Of a stretch of 64,000 nt of DNA, positions 17,033 to 25,263 are shown piece after piece. The notes below the pieces were generated by a model, which saw only the letters and a program-made list of their open reading frames with translations, did no database searches and was not told the DNA's origin. This stretch comes from JACKJK01 sp046159835. Its GTDB lineage: Bacteria; Pseudomonadota; Alphaproteobacteria; Rhizobiales; Tepidamorphaceae. Position 1 is the first letter of the stretch. Each line of letters begins with the position of its first letter. The stretch spans positions 930,001 through 994,000 of the forward strand of contig NZ_JBJXCY010000002.1 in assembly GCF_046159835.1 (NCBI RefSeq). Reading direction: 5' to 3'. A program made the position numbers and the translations under genes.

Positions 17033-18767
17033 CGCGGACGCGCTGAAAGCCGTCGAGGCGCTGATTGCCGCCGGTGATCTCGCGGCCGCGCATGACCGCG
17101 CAGTCGGTGCCATCGAGGCGGGAGAGACCGAACCGCGCCTGAAATATCTCGCCGTACTGGCACTTGCCCGCATGGGTGCAACGGATGAGGCGCAAGCGGC
17201 TTATGACCGGCTCGACGTTGGCGCGATTTCGGGCGTGGAGTCCGGCGCGTTGCACGCCCGCTTGCTGAAGGACCGCGCCATCAAGTCCGGCGATCCCTCA
17301 GCCCTCGCGGAAGCCGCCAGTGCGTATGAGCAGGTCTGGGAAAACTCCGCCGACCCCTACCCCGCCGCCAATGCCGCCACGCTCTACGCGATGGCCGGGA
17401 GCAGCGAAGCCGCGCAGGAGCTTGCGATCAAGGCGCGCCATCACGGCTCGATGGTCGCACCGGGTGACTATTACGGCTGGGCCACCCGCGCGGAACTCGA
17501 TCTCGTGCTTGGCCGCAACGACGATGCCATCGCCGCGCTTGCCGAGGCCGACGATTTCGCCGGCAACGACTTCGCCGCGCGCACCACCACGCGGCGGCAA
17601 CTGGCGCGGCTGGCCGATGCGCTCTCCCTGGGCGATCAGATGCGCGAGCGGCTTCTGTCGGCTTTGCGGCGCGGCACGGTCATCCATTTCTGCGGGCGCA
17701 TGTTCCAGCCGGACGAGGCGGCCGAAGCGGCAATCGCGCAGGACATCCGGGACGTTCTCGAAACCCATGACGTGATCGCGGGCTTCGGCGCACTGGCCAG
17801 CGGTGCGGACATTCTCGTCGCCGAGGAACTTCTCGCGCGCGGCGCACGGCTGAACGTGGTGCTGGCCTCCTCGCCGGATGCTTTCGCGCAAACCTCCGTC
17901 GTCAATGCCGGGCCGGCGTGGATGCCACGCTACCGCGCCTGCCTCGATGCAGCCCACGCAGTGCATGTGGTGGGCGAGGATTCCTTTGCCGCCGACCCGG
18001 CATCCTTCGGCTATGCGACCGAGATGGCCATGGGCCGCGCGCTGATCCGCGCCGCACACATCGACGCAAATTTGTTGCAGATCGCGGTCGAGGATCGCGT
18101 CGAAACGGCGGACGGCAACCCGGCGGGCACACAGGCCGATATCGACAAGTGGGGAAAGACCGGCGCGCAGAGCTGCATCATAAAGCCTGAAGGCATCCGC
18201 CCACCCGAACTCGCAGCCACCTGGCCCGAAGCCGCCCCCCTCCCCGACCGCAAGCCGTTGGCCTTTCTCTTTGCCGACTTCGCGGGCTTCACGAAGATCG
18301 AGGAGCGCGCGCTGCCGGATTTCTGGCGCGAGGTGCTCGGCGCGTTCGCAAGCTGCATCAACGTCGCCGCCGGTCACGTCATCGCCCGCAACACCTGGGG
18401 CGATGCCTGCTTCGCGGTTTTCGACGATACGTCCGCTGCTGCGGAATGCGCCCTCACGTTGCAACAGACAATCGGCGCGCGATGGGCGGTTCCCACTGTC
18501 TCGGGCATGCGGATTTCGCTGCATTACGGTCCCGCATTCGACGGGTTCGATCCGGTCCTCAAGGCCCGAACCGCCTTCGGGCACGAGGTCTCGCGCGCGG
18601 CCCGCATCGAGCCGATCACGCCGCCGGGCCTCGTCTACGCGACGCGCAACTTCGCAGCAGCAGCAGCACTCCATGCGCCGGGCCGGTACGGCTTCGGATA
18701 TGTCGGGGAACTGGAACTGCCCAAGACCTTCGGCCGCGAGGCGCTCTACCGCGTCAGCGGCGGCTGA
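17025..18767 (+). CDS. TRAFs-binding - SLOG-like - class III nucleotide cyclase protein
   Basis: A 580-residue protein. Residues about 1-205 are TPR-like helices of the TRAFs-binding (DUF4071) type (AALAEADDFAGNDFAARTT). Residues about 218-340 resemble a SLOG nucleotide-sensing Rossmann domain (VIHFCGRMF, then GALASGADILVAEELLARGA). Residues about 405-580 are a class III nucleotidyl cyclase: FLFADFAGFTKIEER and WGDACFAVFDD carry the two metal-binding aspartates, followed by ISLHYGP and the FGHEVSRAARIEP block. The GTG start at 17025 lies inside the patatin gene (8-nt overlap), and the 3' end overlaps the convergent TrkA-RyR gene by 14 nt. The product may make a cyclic nucleotide in response to a ligand held by SLOG; base specificity cannot be read. 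Confidence 0.87.
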   Translation: MADADALKAVEALIAAGDLAAAHDRAVGAIEAGETEPRLKYLAVLALARMGATDEAQAAYDRLDVGAISGVESGALHARLLKDRAIKSGDPSALAEAASAYEQVWENSADPYPAANAATLYAMAGSSEAAQELAIKARHHGSMVAPGDYYGWATRAELDLVLGRNDDAIAALAEADDFAGNDFAARTTTRRQLARLADALSLGDQMRERLLSALRRGTVIHFCGRMFQPDEAAEAAIAQDIRDVLETHDVIAGFGALASGADILVAEELLARGARLNVVLASSPDAFAQTSVVNAGPAWMPRYRACLDAAHAVHVVGEDSFAADPASFGYATEMAMGRALIRAAHIDANLLQIAVEDRVETADGNPAGTQADIDKWGKTGAQSCIIKPEGIRPPELAATWPEAAPLPDRKPLAFLFADFAGFTKIEERALPDFWREVLGAFASCINVAAGHVIARNTWGDACFAVFDDTSAAAECALTLQQTIGARWAVPTVSGMRISLHYGPAFDGFDPVLKARTAFGHEVSRAARIEPITPPGLVYATRNFAAAAALHAPGRYGFGYVGELELPKTFGREALYRVSGG

Positions 18768-20610
18768 CCTTCGTCTTGCGGCCGGCGTCGCGTTCCAGCA
18801 TGTGGTCGATGGCCGCAAGGATCTGCTTCACATCCTTGTCGATATCCTCGCGCGTCATGCCAAGATCGTCGAACGGGATCAGCTTTGGGTGGATGCGGCG
18901 CTTGTCGTTGCGCTCCGGCCCGAGCGTCCAGCCGTCGAGCTTGCGGTCCACCATCCAGCGGTCATGCTCGATGCGCGCCAGATTTTGCACGCGATCATCC
19001 GCAATGGTCCCGGCGCGGAACGCCTCCAGCATGTCGCGGTCGGACTGGCTCAGGTTCGGCAGGCCTTCGCCGAGCGGCAATCCGATGCCAAGCGTCCACA
19101 GCTTCGATTTCAGGTGGTCGGCGGCGCGGATGTTGGAGCGCTTCAGCGTTTCCGGCAGGTCCTGCCAGTCGCGCGCCGCAGCGGCTGATTGCTCCGCGCC
19201 CTTGCGATAGGTCTCGTGCAGCTTGCGCGCCAGCGAGCCGATCTCCGCTTCGCCCAGCACGAAACGCGCCAGCCGCTCGAACGGATTGGGAAGCGGGATG
19301 AAGCCGTCGGCGGCGTCGTCCGCCGGCAGCTTCACGTCGAGCAGGCTCCCCTCCGCACCGACCGTGCCGCGCGAACGGTAGAGGATGGGCGCGGCAAACG
19401 TACCGTGCCGGTCATATTGGCGTTGCAGCATCAGGGCGGCGCGGATGTTGTCGCCGGGCGCTGGCAGCGTCAGGTAGATTGCCGTCAGCAGGTCCTGCCG
19501 CTCCATTTCCTCGATCGCCGCGACCCCCGGATGCCGGGATGTGCCCTCCATTGGCGCTGCGTCGATATCCATCTCAATGAAGGAGATCGCCAGCGTCTCG
19601 CAGACACCGGGCCTGCGCGTGCGCAACTGCTGCTCCAGCCGGTTGGCGTTCCTGTCGACGATGGTGACGCGCGGTTCTCCGAGGTCGCCTGCAATCGAGG
19701 TCAGGATGATCTGGTCGAGAAGCTTCTCGCCAAGATCACCGAACCCGACGATGAGCGCGTGAACGCGGCTCTGCCCGCGGGCGGCAGCGCGCACGAACAG
19801 GGGGTGCGAGGACAGGGCGTGGCGCGCCGCGACGCGGTTTTCATCGAACGCTGCAACATGTACGTAGCGACCCAGCCCGATGCGCTGCACGAATTCGATG
19901 AACATGTCGGCGAGGAACGGGTCTGCCACGCGCACCGACATGCGCTTGACCGAACCGGGGCCGTTCTTCTCCAGCCACCGCAGGATCGGCTTTGCGACGA
20001 CGAGCGTTTCCGCGTCACCCCCCATGTCGATGGCGACCGAACTCGCCCGAAGCAACCCGGCCTCGCGCGCGATATCGGCGGGTTTCAGGGGCGTGACGAT
20101 CCGCTCGTCGGCCTTTTTCTCGGTCGGCTCCAGCGGCGTATCGCTCACATGCACCGCGTCGGCGTCTTCCGCGCGCAACGCCTGTACCAGCCGCCGGGCA
20201 AGCGGCGTATCCCCGATGACGATGGTGTGCCCGCGCCGGAAATTGCGCGTGATGAAATGCGAAAGCCGCGCGTTGGCGGCCGCCATGTAGAACGCGACCG
20301 CGCCGATGGCCCCGGACAGTGCGCCCAGCGTTGCCGCAACCTTCAGGACGAGATTGTTCTCCGGCGCGGCGATGACCTCCGGGCGGGGAATGTACAGCCA
20401 CAGGGTGCGCACCGCGATCTCGGCCAGCGTCTCGACGCTCAGGCCCAGTTGCAGCGACCAGCCGATCGCCCCGCAGACCAGCGTCGTCAACGCGATGGCT
20501 GCGGCGACCAGCCGGATCAGTCCTTCTGAATGGCCTTTCGGGAACACGCCTTGCGCCTGTCTTTCCTTCGGACGCGGCACCTGCGCGGCACCGGAAACGG
20601 GGGAGAACAA
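18754..20610 (-). CDS. Membrane protein with TrkA-N (RCK-like) and C-terminal RyR domains
   Basis: Up to 618 residues. Two N-terminal TM helices (LIRLVAAAIALTTLVCGAIGW and LKVAATLGALSGAIGAVAFYM) flank a short loop. Two Rossmann segments of TrkA-N type follow (HTIVIGDTPLARRLVQAL; HALIVGFGDLGEKLLDQI), as in RCK-gated channels. The last 110 residues are a RyR domain (ARIEHDRWMVDRKLDGW, then a basic segment). RyR domains occur in bacterial nucleotide-messenger neighbourhoods and in eukaryotic calcium-release channels. A ligand-gated ion conductance is a reasonable inference, but no K+-filter motif is visible between the TMs. TTG 20610 is the outermost start; a GTG further in is possible. Convergent with the cyclase gene, divergent from the FHA-trypsin gene. 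Confidence 0.83.
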   Translation of the reverse strand: MFSPVSGAAQVPRPKERQAQGVFPKGHSEGLIRLVAAAIALTTLVCGAIGWSLQLGLSVETLAEIAVRTLWLYIPRPEVIAAPENNLVLKVAATLGALSGAIGAVAFYMAAANARLSHFITRNFRRGHTIVIGDTPLARRLVQALRAEDADAVHVSDTPLEPTEKKADERIVTPLKPADIAREAGLLRASSVAIDMGGDAETLVVAKPILRWLEKNGPGSVKRMSVRVADPFLADMFIEFVQRIGLGRYVHVAAFDENRVAARHALSSHPLFVRAAARGQSRVHALIVGFGDLGEKLLDQIILTSIAGDLGEPRVTIVDRNANRLEQQLRTRRPGVCETLAISFIEMDIDAAPMEGTSRHPGVAAIEEMERQDLLTAIYLTLPAPGDNIRAALMLQRQYDRHGTFAAPILYRSRGTVGAEGSLLDVKLPADDAADGFIPLPNPFERLARFVLGEAEIGSLARKLHETYRKGAEQSAAAARDWQDLPETLKRSNIRAADHLKSKLWTLGIGLPLGEGLPNLSQSDRDMLEAFRAGTIADDRVQNLARIEHDRWMVDRKLDGWTLGPERNDKRRIHPKLIPFDDLGMTREDIDKDVKQILAAIDHMLERDAGRKTKVSRR

Positions 20611-20732
20611 TAGCAGGTTTCAGCAAGCGTCAACCCGCGGGCCTTCCGCAAGGACATGCTTTTGTCCTAAACCGGCGTAGAGTGCTACGGACAGGGCGGC
20701 CGCAACCCGACTTCACAAGGACTGTTTTCAAC

Positions 20733-22433
20733 ATGATCACGCTGCGTTTCGCGGGCACAGATGCCGCCGTCTCCGCGCAGGAAACCTTTCACGATGCCGA
20801 CGAGATCCTGATTGGCCGCGACCAGTCGTGGGCCGGTTTCGTCACCCCGGCCAGCGAACGCCTCGTCGCGCGCCGCCACGCAAGGCTCTACCGCGACAAG
20901 GCCGGCCATTGGCGCATCGAGCCGCAGGGCAACTATTTCGTCGCCGTCAACGGCGTGCCGCTGGAGCAGGACAAGGGCCTGAATAGTGGCGACAGATTGA
21001 CCCTTGGCCGCAGCACCGGCCCGACCATCGAGTTGCAGTTCGCAGCCGTCGCCCTGCCCGGCGGCGATGCCGAACGCACGGTTACGCAGGAAATCGTCAC
21101 CGGCTGGCGCGACCACCTGCCCGCGCTCGGCAAGCGCATGAAGATCCTCACCGGCGCGGTTGCCGTGCTGGCAGTGATCGTGGTCGGCGCGGTCGTCTAT
21201 TTCGACCAGGTGGTGGAACGCGGCTTCGACAGCGCCACCTTGCAAAAGCTGCAAAACGCAGCGCACCTCGTCGTGATGCGTGACGCAAATGGAGGCGAGT
21301 CCGCCGTCGGCACCGCCTGGCCCGTCGCGCCCGACAAGCTCGTCACCAATGCCCACGTCGCCGAACTGTTCAACGAGATCGACCAGGGCAGCGAGTTCCT
21401 GCTGGTGCGTTCGCCCGGCGAACAGGCCCGCACCTTTGAAGTGACCAAGGTGCGGATGCATGCGGGCTACCGTGACTTCTCCGGCTACGTGGACCGCCAA
21501 AGCCTCGGCGCGGAAGGCTTCCGCTCCGGCTATTCCGAGGCCTCCCGCCCGTCGGCCTTCGACGTCGCGTTGCTCGTGGTGCAGGCCGACGAACCGCTGT
21601 CTCCGGTCTTGGAACTCGCCGAAGGCGAGCAATTGGCGGATCTCGGGTCCGGCGCGCGCCTTGCCTTCGCCGGATACCCGATGCGCTGCGTCGATGGCGG
21701 CAACACCCAGCAGATCGCGCCGACCCCCAGCGTCCAGCAGGGTGAGATCAGCTCGGTCACCGACTACTTCCTGTTTCCCCCCGGCTCGCCGTCCGAAGGC
21801 TTGCTGGTGCGCCACTCGGTTCCCGCGACAGGCGGTGCCAGCGGCGGCCCGCTCATCGGGCTGGACGGCAAGGTGGTCGCGGTCCTGAGCGGCGGCACGG
21901 TGATCGACACCGGCTCGCCGGAGGGCGAGAAGAATCCCTGCCGCATGTCGCCCAGCGCGGTGATGATCAACTACGCACAACGCGCCGACCTCGTCGCCGA
22001 ACTGCTGAGGGAAGAGGACGAAACCGCGCTGCAGCGCCGCCACGCCTATTGGCAACGGCAGGTCTCCAAGTTCGCCGACCACTACGCATACCTGAAGCGC
22101 GAGGTGATGGAGAAGGCCGAGCGCAAGTCGCGCAAGCCCTTCGAGGTCGTCATGGAAGAGCGGCTCGAACAGCCGGTGGAAGCTGCTGGAAACAAGATCC
22201 GCTTCAACGTGGAGGCGGGCCGCGAGTACGCGGTGCTCGTCTACAACCGCGACAAGGCGAACCTCTTCGTGTCGCTGACCATCGACGGCGAGCAGATCGC
22301 GCAAGATGCCAATGGCTGGATGCCGGCGCTGTCGATCACCGCGCCCGAAAGCGGCGAGGCGGAACTGACGATCTATGCCTCCGGCGGCAAGGAAATGAAC
22401 CTCGACCTGATGGTCGCAGGCGCCAGCAAGTAG
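20733..22433 (+). CDS. FHA domain - transmembrane - trypsin-like serine protease
   Basis: A 566-residue protein. Residues about 1-105 form an FHA phosphopeptide-binding domain: IGRD at 27-30, the conserved ERLVARRHARLYRD and VNG at 72-74. One TM helix is at about 137-157. The protease domain that follows has H208 (TNAHVAEL), D277 (AFDVALLVV) and S370 (TGGASGGPL), a complete S1 triad. A C-terminal region of about 110 residues is of unknown fold. Topology predicts cytoplasmic FHA and periplasmic protease. It converges, with a 5-nt gap, on a Ser/Thr kinase gene, the natural source of phosphothreonine for the FHA domain. ATG 20733 begins the FHA fold; an upstream in-frame start only adds a non-conserved tail. 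Confidence 0.92.
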   Translation: MITLRFAGTDAAVSAQETFHDADEILIGRDQSWAGFVTPASERLVARRHARLYRDKAGHWRIEPQGNYFVAVNGVPLEQDKGLNSGDRLTLGRSTGPTIELQFAAVALPGGDAERTVTQEIVTGWRDHLPALGKRMKILTGAVAVLAVIVVGAVVYFDQVVERGFDSATLQKLQNAAHLVVMRDANGGESAVGTAWPVAPDKLVTNAHVAELFNEIDQGSEFLLVRSPGEQARTFEVTKVRMHAGYRDFSGYVDRQSLGAEGFRSGYSEASRPSAFDVALLVVQADEPLSPVLELAEGEQLADLGSGARLAFAGYPMRCVDGGNTQQIAPTPSVQQGEISSVTDYFLFPPGSPSEGLLVRHSVPATGGASGGPLIGLDGKVVAVLSGGTVIDTGSPEGEKNPCRMSPSAVMINYAQRADLVAELLREEDETALQRRHAYWQRQVSKFADHYAYLKREVMEKAERKSRKPFEVVMEERLEQPVEAAGNKIRFNVEAGREYAVLVYNRDKANLFVSLTIDGEQIAQDANGWMPALSITAPESGEAELTIYASGGKEMNLDLMVAGASK

Positions 22434-22438
22434 ACGGT

Positions 22439-24214
22439 CTACTCCGCATCCTCGGACAACGCGATCAGCCGGCGGCCGGCCTCTGCCATGTCGGTCAACC
22501 GCCGGTCGGGCGCGGCATTCGTCAGCGCGTCGATCAGTTGCGCCTGCTCGCTCTTCTTGGCGAACCACCCGCCGCCGCCTTCTTCCTCGTCCAGCGCCCA
22601 GCGCAGCATCACCCCGAAGGCAAACGCGTCTGCCGCCGGATCGAACAGCCGCTCCTTCGACCGCAGGAGTTCCGGGGCCATGTAGTCGCGCGTGCCGCGC
22701 AGCTTGTCGTCCTCGCGTTCACCCGCGATGCCCGCGAGGCCGAAATCGACGATGACGGGCGTCCCGTCCGCGCGCAGCAGGATGTTCTGGGGCTTGATGT
22801 CCCGGTGGACGATGCCCGCCTTGTGCAGTGATGACAGGCCGAAGGCGGCCTGCGCCAGGAACCTCAGCATCGCGGGCTTCTCGAGCCGGCCCTTGCAGGA
22901 CTCGTCCAGTTCGCCGCCGCTGATGAGTTCCTGCACCAGCACGAGTTCGTCGTTGCTGACGAAAGTTTCGAGCACCCGTGCCACGTGCGGACTGGTGACG
23001 GAGCGGCTGGCGTTCAGTTCCTTGCGCACGTCGGCGAGCCGTTCGGCGCGAACCTGCGGGTCGGAAATCCCCGACAGCGCGATGGTCTTCACCGCGACCA
23101 TCGTCCCGGTCTCGATGTCGACCGCCTTGTAGACGCTGCCATAGCCGCCCTTGCCGATGCGCGAGGCGCGCACGAACCGCGCCGACAGCGGCAGGTCGTC
23201 GGGCTCTGCGGGATCGTTGGCGTGGGCATCGTCGGAGAGTTGCAGCAGCAGCGTGCGTGCCCGGTAGAGGGTGCGCTGGTTCTTGAGCTTTGCCGCCAGC
23301 GCCAGTGCGCGCGCGGCCTCCCCGATTGCCGCGTCCGGCTCGCCTTCCTGCTTCAGCGCGTCGGCCAGCGCGAGCCGCACCATCGCCTCCTGGATGTAGA
23401 GCTGGTCTTCCTGCAAGCGCTCGATGATGTCGCGCAACTCGTCCGGCGTTGAGCTGTCGTCCTCGATGGCGTGGATCGTCTCGAACTTCACCAGCGCGTA
23501 TTCGACGTGCTCCCACGCGCTCGGGTCGGACGGCAGCAGCGCTTCCGTCTCGCGCAGCGCGGCACTAAGCCCCTCGGCATCGTCGATGCCGGCGCAGTAC
23601 CGCGCCTTCTCCATTGCAAAAAGTTGGCGCAGGCGCTGGTTGCGCGCTTTCACAAACGGCTCCAGCGCGGTGATGAACACGCCGGCGGCGGCATAGTCTT
23701 CGGCCCAGTTGAGGCACTGGATATGGCCGATGGCTGCGCGCACGTGCTCGCGCTCGCCGACCGGCATGCCGTCAATCGCCGCCTTGAAGCAGAGGATCCC
23801 GGTCTGCGGATCGCCGCGCTCCATCGCCACGCGCCCGGCATCGGCAAGGAAAAACGGCAGCATGTCCTGGCGGCCACTGGCGGAAGCTTCCACCATCGCT
23901 CGCAGCAATTCCGTGTTCGCCCGGTCAACGTCGCCACGCCACGAGAAGATCGTTGCCAGTTCGCGAGACGTCTTCCACGCTTCCGGGTCGCCCTCGCGCC
24001 CGCGAGCCTCGGTCAGCAGCAGGATCGCGTTCTCTGGCAGGCCAAGCCGGTTTTGCAGCACCGCCTTTGCCCGCAAGGCACGCGGCGATGGCGGATCATC
24101 CAGCGCGCCGGACTTTTCCAACTCGCCAAACCGGCGCATCAGGTCCGCCGGGTCCGTATTCACGGCCAGTCCCTGCTCGATTTCCGTCAGGTAATCGTCT
24201 TTTTGTTGGCGCAT
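22439..24214 (-). CDS. TPR-containing Ser/Thr protein kinase
   Basis: A 591-residue cytoplasmic protein whose N-terminal 310 or so residues are TPR-like helical repeats. The Hanks-type kinase domain is C-terminal (about 335-591): glycine loop IGKGGYGSVYKA, catalytic lysine in VAVKTI, HRD loop VHRDIKPQNIL, DFG in VDFGLAG and the MAPELL motif. All essential residues are present, so it should be active. Unlike PknB it has no TM or PASTA region, and its order (TPR first, kinase last) is reversed from the common bacterial layout. It abuts the FHA-protease gene tail-to-tail and diverges from an exported trypsin with only 54 bp between the two starts, so the two divergent genes share a promoter region. 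Confidence 0.92.
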   Translation of the reverse strand: MRQQKDDYLTEIEQGLAVNTDPADLMRRFGELEKSGALDDPPSPRALRAKAVLQNRLGLPENAILLLTEARGREGDPEAWKTSRELATIFSWRGDVDRANTELLRAMVEASASGRQDMLPFFLADAGRVAMERGDPQTGILCFKAAIDGMPVGEREHVRAAIGHIQCLNWAEDYAAAGVFITALEPFVKARNQRLRQLFAMEKARYCAGIDDAEGLSAALRETEALLPSDPSAWEHVEYALVKFETIHAIEDDSSTPDELRDIIERLQEDQLYIQEAMVRLALADALKQEGEPDAAIGEAARALALAAKLKNQRTLYRARTLLLQLSDDAHANDPAEPDDLPLSARFVRASRIGKGGYGSVYKAVDIETGTMVAVKTIALSGISDPQVRAERLADVRKELNASRSVTSPHVARVLETFVSNDELVLVQELISGGELDESCKGRLEKPAMLRFLAQAAFGLSSLHKAGIVHRDIKPQNILLRADGTPVIVDFGLAGIAGEREDDKLRGTRDYMAPELLRSKERLFDPAADAFAFGVMLRWALDEEEGGGGWFAKKSEQAQLIDALTNAAPDRRLTDMAEAGRRLIALSEDAE

Positions 24215-24268
24215 AGGCGGTCTATAAATGTCTTACGGTGGGCAACACGTAACGGAGCAGAGACACAC

Positions 24269-25171
24269 ATGTCGCAATATTTCTCGACGGGCCGCAAGTT
24301 TGCAGCGGCCGCCATCGCAGCACTGAGCCTCGGAGCCTTTGCCGGCACCGCCAATGCAGCCAGTGACAGCTTCATCACCCAGGGCGTGAAGGCCGCTGAC
24401 GACGCCTGGCCCTGGCAGGTTCGCCTCTTCGACGGCGAACAGGACCCGTCCGGTTTTTGCGGCGGTTCCCTGATCGACGAACGCTGGGTCCTGACGGCAG
24501 CCCACTGCGTCGAAGGCGGCTACGTGCCGGTCGTTGGCTACGGCGCCAACACGCTGAAGGAGCTGTCGCGCGTCGGCGTCGAGCAGGTCTTTGTCCATCC
24601 GGACTATTCCTTCGAAGCCGAAGAGTATGGCGACGTTGCGCTGCTGAAGCTTTCCGAGCCGGTCCCCACCGACCTGCTGGTCGAGATGGCTGATGGCGAC
24701 GTCGATGCCAAGCTCGCCGAATACCCGCTCACCGTCAGCGGCTGGGGCGCGACCTTTGACGACAAGCTCGACCCGACGATCCTCGACCTCTTCAACCTCG
24801 CCAATCGCGAGAACCCTGGCGCGGTCATGCGCAAGGCGGTGAAGAGCGGCGACATGTCGATCCCCGAGGAACTGCGCGAGGCCTCCATCGAATATATCGA
24901 CCACGAGTTCTGCAAGCAGCGCTACGGCTCGCTCGGATCCAACTGGAAGGTCTCCAACACGGAGCTTTGCGCTGGCGCGCCGGGCACCGGCAAGGACTCC
25001 TGCTACGGCGACAGCGGCGGCCCGCTGGTGGCCAAGCTGCCCGACGGCTCCTACCGCCAGGTCGGCGTCGTGAGCTGGGGCTATGAATGCGGACACCCGG
25101 TCTTCCCCGGCATCTATGCCCGCGTCTCCAAGTTCGTGCCGTGGATCAACGAAACCATGTCGAAGAACTGA
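24269..25171 (+). CDS. Secreted trypsin (chymotrypsin-fold S1A protease)
   Basis: A 300-residue exported protease. The Sec signal peptide (FAAAAIAALSLGAFAGTANA) precedes a compact S1A domain with WVLTAAHCVEGG (His), YGDVALLKL (Asp) and SCYGDSGGPL (Ser). The residue six before the catalytic Ser is Asp (DSCYGDSGG), the position-189 determinant of trypsin-like cleavage after Lys/Arg. A classical zymogen RIVGG site is missing; the mature chain appears to start near FITQGVKAADDAWPWQV. The ATG at 24269 follows CGGAGCAGAG. A strong bidirectional terminator follows. It is divergent from the TPR-kinase and faces a second exported protease. Confidence 0.93.
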   Translation: MSQYFSTGRKFAAAAIAALSLGAFAGTANAASDSFITQGVKAADDAWPWQVRLFDGEQDPSGFCGGSLIDERWVLTAAHCVEGGYVPVVGYGANTLKELSRVGVEQVFVHPDYSFEAEEYGDVALLKLSEPVPTDLLVEMADGDVDAKLAEYPLTVSGWGATFDDKLDPTILDLFNLANRENPGAVMRKAVKSGDMSIPEELREASIEYIDHEFCKQRYGSLGSNWKVSNTELCAGAPGTGKDSCYGDSGGPLVAKLPDGSYRQVGVVSWGYECGHPVFPGIYARVSKFVPWINETMSKN

Positions 25172-25201
25172 TTTCGCTTTCCCGTTCATCGGGGCAAAAA
25201 G

Positions 25202-25233
25202 AAACCCGGCGCCGCATCGGCGCCGGGTTTTTT
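25202..25233. terminator. Bidirectional rho-independent terminator
   Basis: A perfect stem of 11-12 bp (AACCCGGCGCC with GGCGCCGGGTT), loop GCATC, then a T run on the plus strand and an A run before the stem for the minus strand. It sits between the stops of the convergent trypsin and V8-like protease genes and can serve both. Confidence 0.9.
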
Positions 25234-25263
25234 GTTGTCTGCCTTCGATGAAGGGCGAAGCGC

